This document shows, piece after piece, positions 5,805 to 8,499 of a stretch of DNA of 8,499 nt (positions within the stretch are counted from its first letter, which is position 1; every line of letters begins with the position of its first letter). The DNA is taken from contig VAYJ01000161.1 of the NCBI GenBank assembly GCA_005888465.1, forward strand, positions 1 through 8,499, given 5' to 3'. A program made the position numbers and the translations under genes. Origin of the DNA: Actinomycetota bacterium. Its GTDB lineage: Bacteria; Actinomycetota; UBA4738. The notes beneath the pieces were generated by a model. That model did not search any database. It worked only from the letters and a program-made list of their open reading frames with translations, and had not been told where the DNA came from.

Positions 5805-7010
5805 GTGGTGGAGTACTCGCGCCAAGAGCTGGTCTGGAGGGCGGGGGTCGACCGCGACTACGTCGACCGGTTGGTCGAGCTCGGGATCCTCACGCCGAGG
5901 CCGGGAGACTCGTTCTCCCAGGGTGACGTTCGCCGGGCGCGATGGGTACAGAGCTTCGAGCGAGCCGGCGTGCCACTCGAAGGCATGGCCGACGCTATCC
6001 GCGATGGAGCTCTCTCCTTCTCCTACCTGGACGCGACGGCGTTCGATCGGTTCGCGGGATTGAGCAACACGACGTTCCGCGAACTGAGCGAGCGTAGAGG
6101 CGTAGCCCCGGAGTTGTTGAACGTGGTCCGCGAGGCCTTCGGCTTCGCCGAGCCGCTGCCCGAAGACCACGTCCGCGAGGACGAGATGGCAGTCATCCCC
6201 CTCATCGACGCGCTGCTTTCGTGTGGGGTCCGGCCGGTCATGATCGAGCGGTTGCTGCGGATCTACGGCGACAGCCTGCGAAGGATCGTCGAGACCGAAA
6301 CGGACTGGTACAGAACCGAGGTCGAGCTGCCCCTCCTCGAAGGAGGCATGACGGAGGTCGAGATGCTGGAGGCTCAGGCCGACCTGGGTTCGCGCATCAC
6401 GCCCCTCATGGAGCCAGCGCTCCTCGCGATCTACCGCGGGCTGCAGGAACACTCCTGGAGCAAGAGCGCCGTGGAGGATGTGGAGTCCGTACTGGAGAAG
6501 GCCGGTCTGTACCGTGCGGTGCACCGTCCGCCAGCGGTGTCCTTCCTCGATATCACCGGGTACACACGCCTGACCGAAGAGCAGGGAGACGAGGCCGCCG
6601 CAGACTTGGCGGCGAAGCTCGCCGCCTTGGTCCGGCGATCCGCGCAGGACCATGGGGGGCAGCCGGTGAAATGGCTTGGGGATGGCGTGATGTTCTACTT
6701 CCCCGACCCCGGCCGATGCGTCGTGGCGGCCCTGGACATGGTGAAGGGTGTCGCCGCCAATGGCCTTCCGCCCGCCCGCGTCGGGATCCACGCCGGGCCG
6801 GTGGTCTTCCAGGAGGGCGACTACTTCGGCCGGACGGTGAACATTGCGGCCAGGATCGTGGAGAACGCCAGACCCGGCGAGGTGCTCGTGAGCCGGGATG
6901 TCGTGGAGGCGGCCCGCGACACGCCGGTCGCGTTCACCGAGATCGGGCCCGTGGAGTTGAAGGGCGTTTCAGGCAGCCTCCGCCTTTTCGCGGCCAACCA
7001 GGGCATATGA
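5805..7010 (+). CDS. Class III adenylate/guanylate cyclase with MerR-like N-terminal domain
   Basis: Second nucleotidyl cyclase of the window, 401 residues, cytosolic, predicted to form cAMP. Domains in order: MerR-like winged helix (about 4-50, YSRQELVWRAGVDRDYVDRL, LGILTPRPGDSFSQGDVRRARWV), Rv1264-like helical regulatory region (about 50-235, including RRGVAPELLNVVREAFGF at 97-114) and catalytic domain (243-398). The catalytic set is complete: metal Asp249 (FLDITGYT) and Asp293 (KWLGDG), Lys289 and Asp339 (GDYFG) for adenine selection, Asn346 and Arg350 for transition-state stabilisation. The start is GTG 5805, or GTG 5808 one codon later; no ribosome-binding site is seen and the -10-like TACGAT lies just upstream. 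It sits between TetR (31 nt) and an alpha/beta hydrolase (35 nt), all in the same direction, so a three-gene operon is possible. A role of the N-terminal domain in DNA binding is inferred from fold similarity only. Confidence 0.92.
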   Translation: MVEYSRQELVWRAGVDRDYVDRLVELGILTPRPGDSFSQGDVRRARWVQSFERAGVPLEGMADAIRDGALSFSYLDATAFDRFAGLSNTTFRELSERRGVAPELLNVVREAFGFAEPLPEDHVREDEMAVIPLIDALLSCGVRPVMIERLLRIYGDSLRRIVETETDWYRTEVELPLLEGGMTEVEMLEAQADLGSRITPLMEPALLAIYRGLQEHSWSKSAVEDVESVLEKAGLYRAVHRPPAVSFLDITGYTRLTEEQGDEAAADLAAKLAALVRRSAQDHGGQPVKWLGDGVMFYFPDPGRCVVAALDMVKGVAANGLPPARVGIHAGPVVFQEGDYFGRTVNIAARIVENARPGEVLVSRDVVEAARDTPVAFTEIGPVELKGVSGSLRLFAANQGI

Positions 7011-7045
7011 GGGATGATCGAGCCGATGCTCCCATTGGAGATGAC

Positions 7046-7918
7046 ATGACGACAACGCACATGCTGGAAACCGCCGACGCCGACATCGCCTACGACGTGC
7101 GGGGCCCGTTGCCTACCGCAGACGGCCGCCCCCCGCTGTTCATGATCGCCCAGCCGATGGACGCCAGTGGCTTCGACACCTTGGCATCCCATTTCCCCGA
7201 CCGAACTGTGGTCACCTACGACCCGCGCGGCCTCGGGCGCAGCACCCGCAAAGACGGCAGGGTCGACCAGACGCCCTCGGTCCAAGCGGGTGACGTGCAC
7301 GCGGTCATTGAGGTGCTGGGCGTCGGTCCCGTCGAGATGTTCGCCAGCAGTGGCGGCGCGGTGACCGCGCTCGCGCTCGTCGCGGCCCACCCCAACGACG
7401 TGACCACCCTGGTCGCCCACGAACCGCCCATCATCTCGGTGCTCCCCGACGCCCCTGCTGCCGCGCGGGCACAGGCCGGCGTTCGAGACGTGTACGAGGC
7501 CAAGGGGTCGAACGCCGGCATGGCCGCGTTCATCGCGATGACGTCCTGGCGAGGCGAATTCACCGACGACTACTTCAATCAGCCCGCACCCGAACCGGGC
7601 ATGTTCGGGATGCCGAGCGACGACGACGGCTCCCGTGACGACCCGCTGCTGTCCAATCGATCCTGGGCGATCACGAGCTATCGCCCCGATGTCGAAGCGC
7701 TCGGCGCCGCGGCGACACGCATCGTGATCGCTGTGGGAGAGGAATCACTGGATACCATCACCGGCCGTGCGGCGGTTGCCACCGCAGCACTGCTGGGTCA
7801 GGAGGCGACCGTGTTCCCCAGCCACCACGGCGGGTTCATGGGTGGCGAGTCCGGATACCCCGGCAAACCCGAGGCCTTCGCCCGCAAGCTTCGCGACGTC
7901 CTCGACAACGATCACTGA
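7046..7918 (+). CDS. Alpha/beta-fold hydrolase
   Basis: Cytosolic alpha/beta hydrolase of 290 residues, without signal peptide; the substrate cannot be told. Visible family marks are the strand plus turn VVTYDPRGLGRS (55-66), the AGDVHAVIEVLG helix (81-92), and the nucleophile elbow ASSGG (100-104) with Ser102 as nucleophile, a small-residue variant of the usual G-x-S-x-G. The catalytic His is probably His261 in SHHGGF and the acid may be Glu232 or Glu233 after the strand RIVIAVG. The usual His-Gly oxyanion-hole motif is replaced by AQPMDASGF (35-43). ATG 7046 is favoured by GGAG at 7037-7040, 5 nt upstream; an ATG at 7041 is out of frame. It follows the cyclase by 35 nt on the same strand. 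Actinobacterial relatives of this type are usually annotated only as hydrolases; esterase, epoxide hydrolase or haloperoxidase-like activity are all possible. Confidence 0.88.
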   Translation: MTTTHMLETADADIAYDVRGPLPTADGRPPLFMIAQPMDASGFDTLASHFPDRTVVTYDPRGLGRSTRKDGRVDQTPSVQAGDVHAVIEVLGVGPVEMFASSGGAVTALALVAAHPNDVTTLVAHEPPIISVLPDAPAAARAQAGVRDVYEAKGSNAGMAAFIAMTSWRGEFTDDYFNQPAPEPGMFGMPSDDDGSRDDPLLSNRSWAITSYRPDVEALGAAATRIVIAVGEESLDTITGRAAVATAALLGQEATVFPSHHGGFMGGESGYPGKPEAFARKLRDVLDNDH

Positions 7919-7991
7919 GGCCCGGGATCCGTTTCGTCGAGCACACGCACCGCGTCGCCGACGACACAGGCGGACACCCAGGCGGCCGTGG

Positions 7992-8342
7992 CTACGACGT
8001 CGCGGCGTCGAGCTCTTGCAGCAGGCGGTAGGCGGCTCGCTCAACCTCTTTGTGTCGCCACTCGGCTGCTCGGTAAATGCAAGCGATCAAGCCGCTTCGA
8101 TGAAGACGGCGGAGATCACCATAGACGAACGCGTATCGCGCCTTGGCCTCTTCGGGGGCGCCTTCGGTCAGCCCAAGGAACCAACCCGAGTAATCGTGCC
8201 ACGAGTGCTCCTTGAGGAAGGCGTTCTCGGATTCTGCCTTGGGCTGAACGTCACCCCAGTTGCTGTTCAGGACGTATTGCTTCGCCTTGATGAGCTTTCG
8301 AGCCTGGGCCACTCCGCGTCTGTTCACGGTGTAGGAAGCCAT
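7992..8342 (-). CDS. Uncharacterised small conserved-looking protein
   Basis: Protein of 116 residues that I cannot assign to a named family. It is soluble, with no signal peptide or membrane segment, and is rich in charged and aromatic residues: Trp29, Trp48, Tyr51, Trp54, Trp95 and the motifs HSWHDYSGWFLGLTEG (46-61), KARYAFVYGDLRRLHRSGLIAC (67-88 in two parts) and RAAEWRHKEVE (91-101). Such dense aromatic and histidine motifs look conserved rather than random, and I recall similar unnamed proteins in many bacteria, without being able to verify this. I chose ATG 8342 because the sequence becomes family-like from MASYTVNRRG; the frame stays open upstream to beyond 8453 but reads like non-coding sequence. 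AAGGGG lies about 12 nt upstream and a TATGAA box 6 nt upstream, so either a distant ribosome site or a leaderless start is possible. It is convergent with the hydrolase, 73 nt apart. Confidence 0.75.
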   Translation of the reverse strand: MASYTVNRRGVAQARKLIKAKQYVLNSNWGDVQPKAESENAFLKEHSWHDYSGWFLGLTEGAPEEAKARYAFVYGDLRRLHRSGLIACIYRAAEWRHKEVERAAYRLLQELDAATS

Positions 8343-8400
8343 ACCTGATTCATACCCCTTTCGAAGGCCAGGAGCTCTCGTTCGTCGTCCGGGTACTTCG

Positions 8401-8499
8401 TCAAGCGGCATGATTCGATATGGATCGCATAAGGACGCATCGTGTGCGAGCACGCTCGATGGCCAGCTTGTCGGCCTTCTTCTGATCGGCTGCCAGGGT
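8401..8499 (-). CDS. Possible C-terminal end of a gene running off the right edge
   Basis: On the minus strand an open frame enters from the right edge and ends at TGA (8403-8401): 32 residues beginning TLAADQKKADKLAIERAR. The first 15 or so codons have mostly G or C at the third position, as in the real genes here, and would form a charged helix; the last part does not look coding. If real, this gene lies upstream of the 116-residue protein on the same strand, 58 nt away. A short alternative frame (8324-8440, minus, 38 residues, MRPYAIHIESCRLTKYPDD...) overlaps it. I cannot tell which, if either, is translated. Confidence 0.3.
   Translation of the reverse strand, partial: TLAADQKKADKLAIERARTRCVLMRSISNHAA

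Noticed and set aside
5628..6791. Long minus-strand open frame of 387 codons opposite cyclase 2.
   Set aside because: It is antisense to a gene with complete catalytic motifs; its residue composition is that of a GC-rich shadow frame.
6221..7045. Long upstream extension of the hydrolase frame.
   Set aside because: It overlaps the cyclase in another frame and reads Arg/Gly/Pro-rich; the ATG at 7046 has a good ribosome-binding site and begins the hydrolase fold.
7919..7991. Possible bidirectional terminator between the convergent hydrolase and the unknown gene.
   Set aside because: No clear stem-loop with T-rich flanks was found in these 73 nt.

Overview
The window is a GC-rich, densely packed stretch of a bacterial chromosome. 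It most likely comes from Actinomycetota or a nearby GC-rich phylum such as Chloroflexota. The grounds are strong G/C at third codon positions, GTG and TTG starts, start codons sitting just after TANNNT-type -10 boxes, and the families present: an ECF42-type sigma factor with a DGPF/YCII partner, a TetR/MDR pair, and class III cyclases resembling mycobacterial Rv1264. No RNA gene, CRISPR array, insertion sequence or phage gene is visible. The placement is inferred from content; there is no phylogenetic marker gene.

Left part (1-2268): a predicted beta-propeller lipoprotein gene (+), broken by a frame change near 535-545, meets a convergent class III nucleotidyl cyclase gene (-). Their 3' ends overlap by 28 nt. 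Middle (2269-4013): a 120-bp divergent intergenic region separates the cyclase from a two-gene operon, a DGPF/YCII protein followed by an ECF42-type sigma factor with a TPR-like C-terminal half, joined by a GTGA start/stop overlap. A possible ECF42 promoter (TGTCCT-17-CGTC) lies in front of the operon, which suggests autoregulation.

Right part (4021-7918): a divergent pair consisting of an MDR oxidoreductase gene (-), itself broken near 4196-4206, and a TetR regulator (+). They are separated by 116 bp holding two near-identical palindromes that look like the TetR operators. TetR is followed, 31 nt later, by a second cyclase closely similar in architecture to the first, and then by an alpha/beta hydrolase. 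A small conserved-looking protein of unknown function (7992-8342, -) and an unresolved, possibly partial reading frame (-) close the window.

The main theme is signalling. Four of the nine well-supported genes are regulatory: two cyclases, a sigma factor and a TetR. The two cyclases are paralogues of almost equal length (407 and 401 aa), each with a MerR-like winged-helix N-terminus, an Rv1264-like helical middle and a catalytic domain with a full set of active-site residues. Both start just downstream of the same 10-mer, CGGCTACGAT. The two clearly metabolic or surface genes next to them are both disrupted, each by a net loss of 3n+1 bases.
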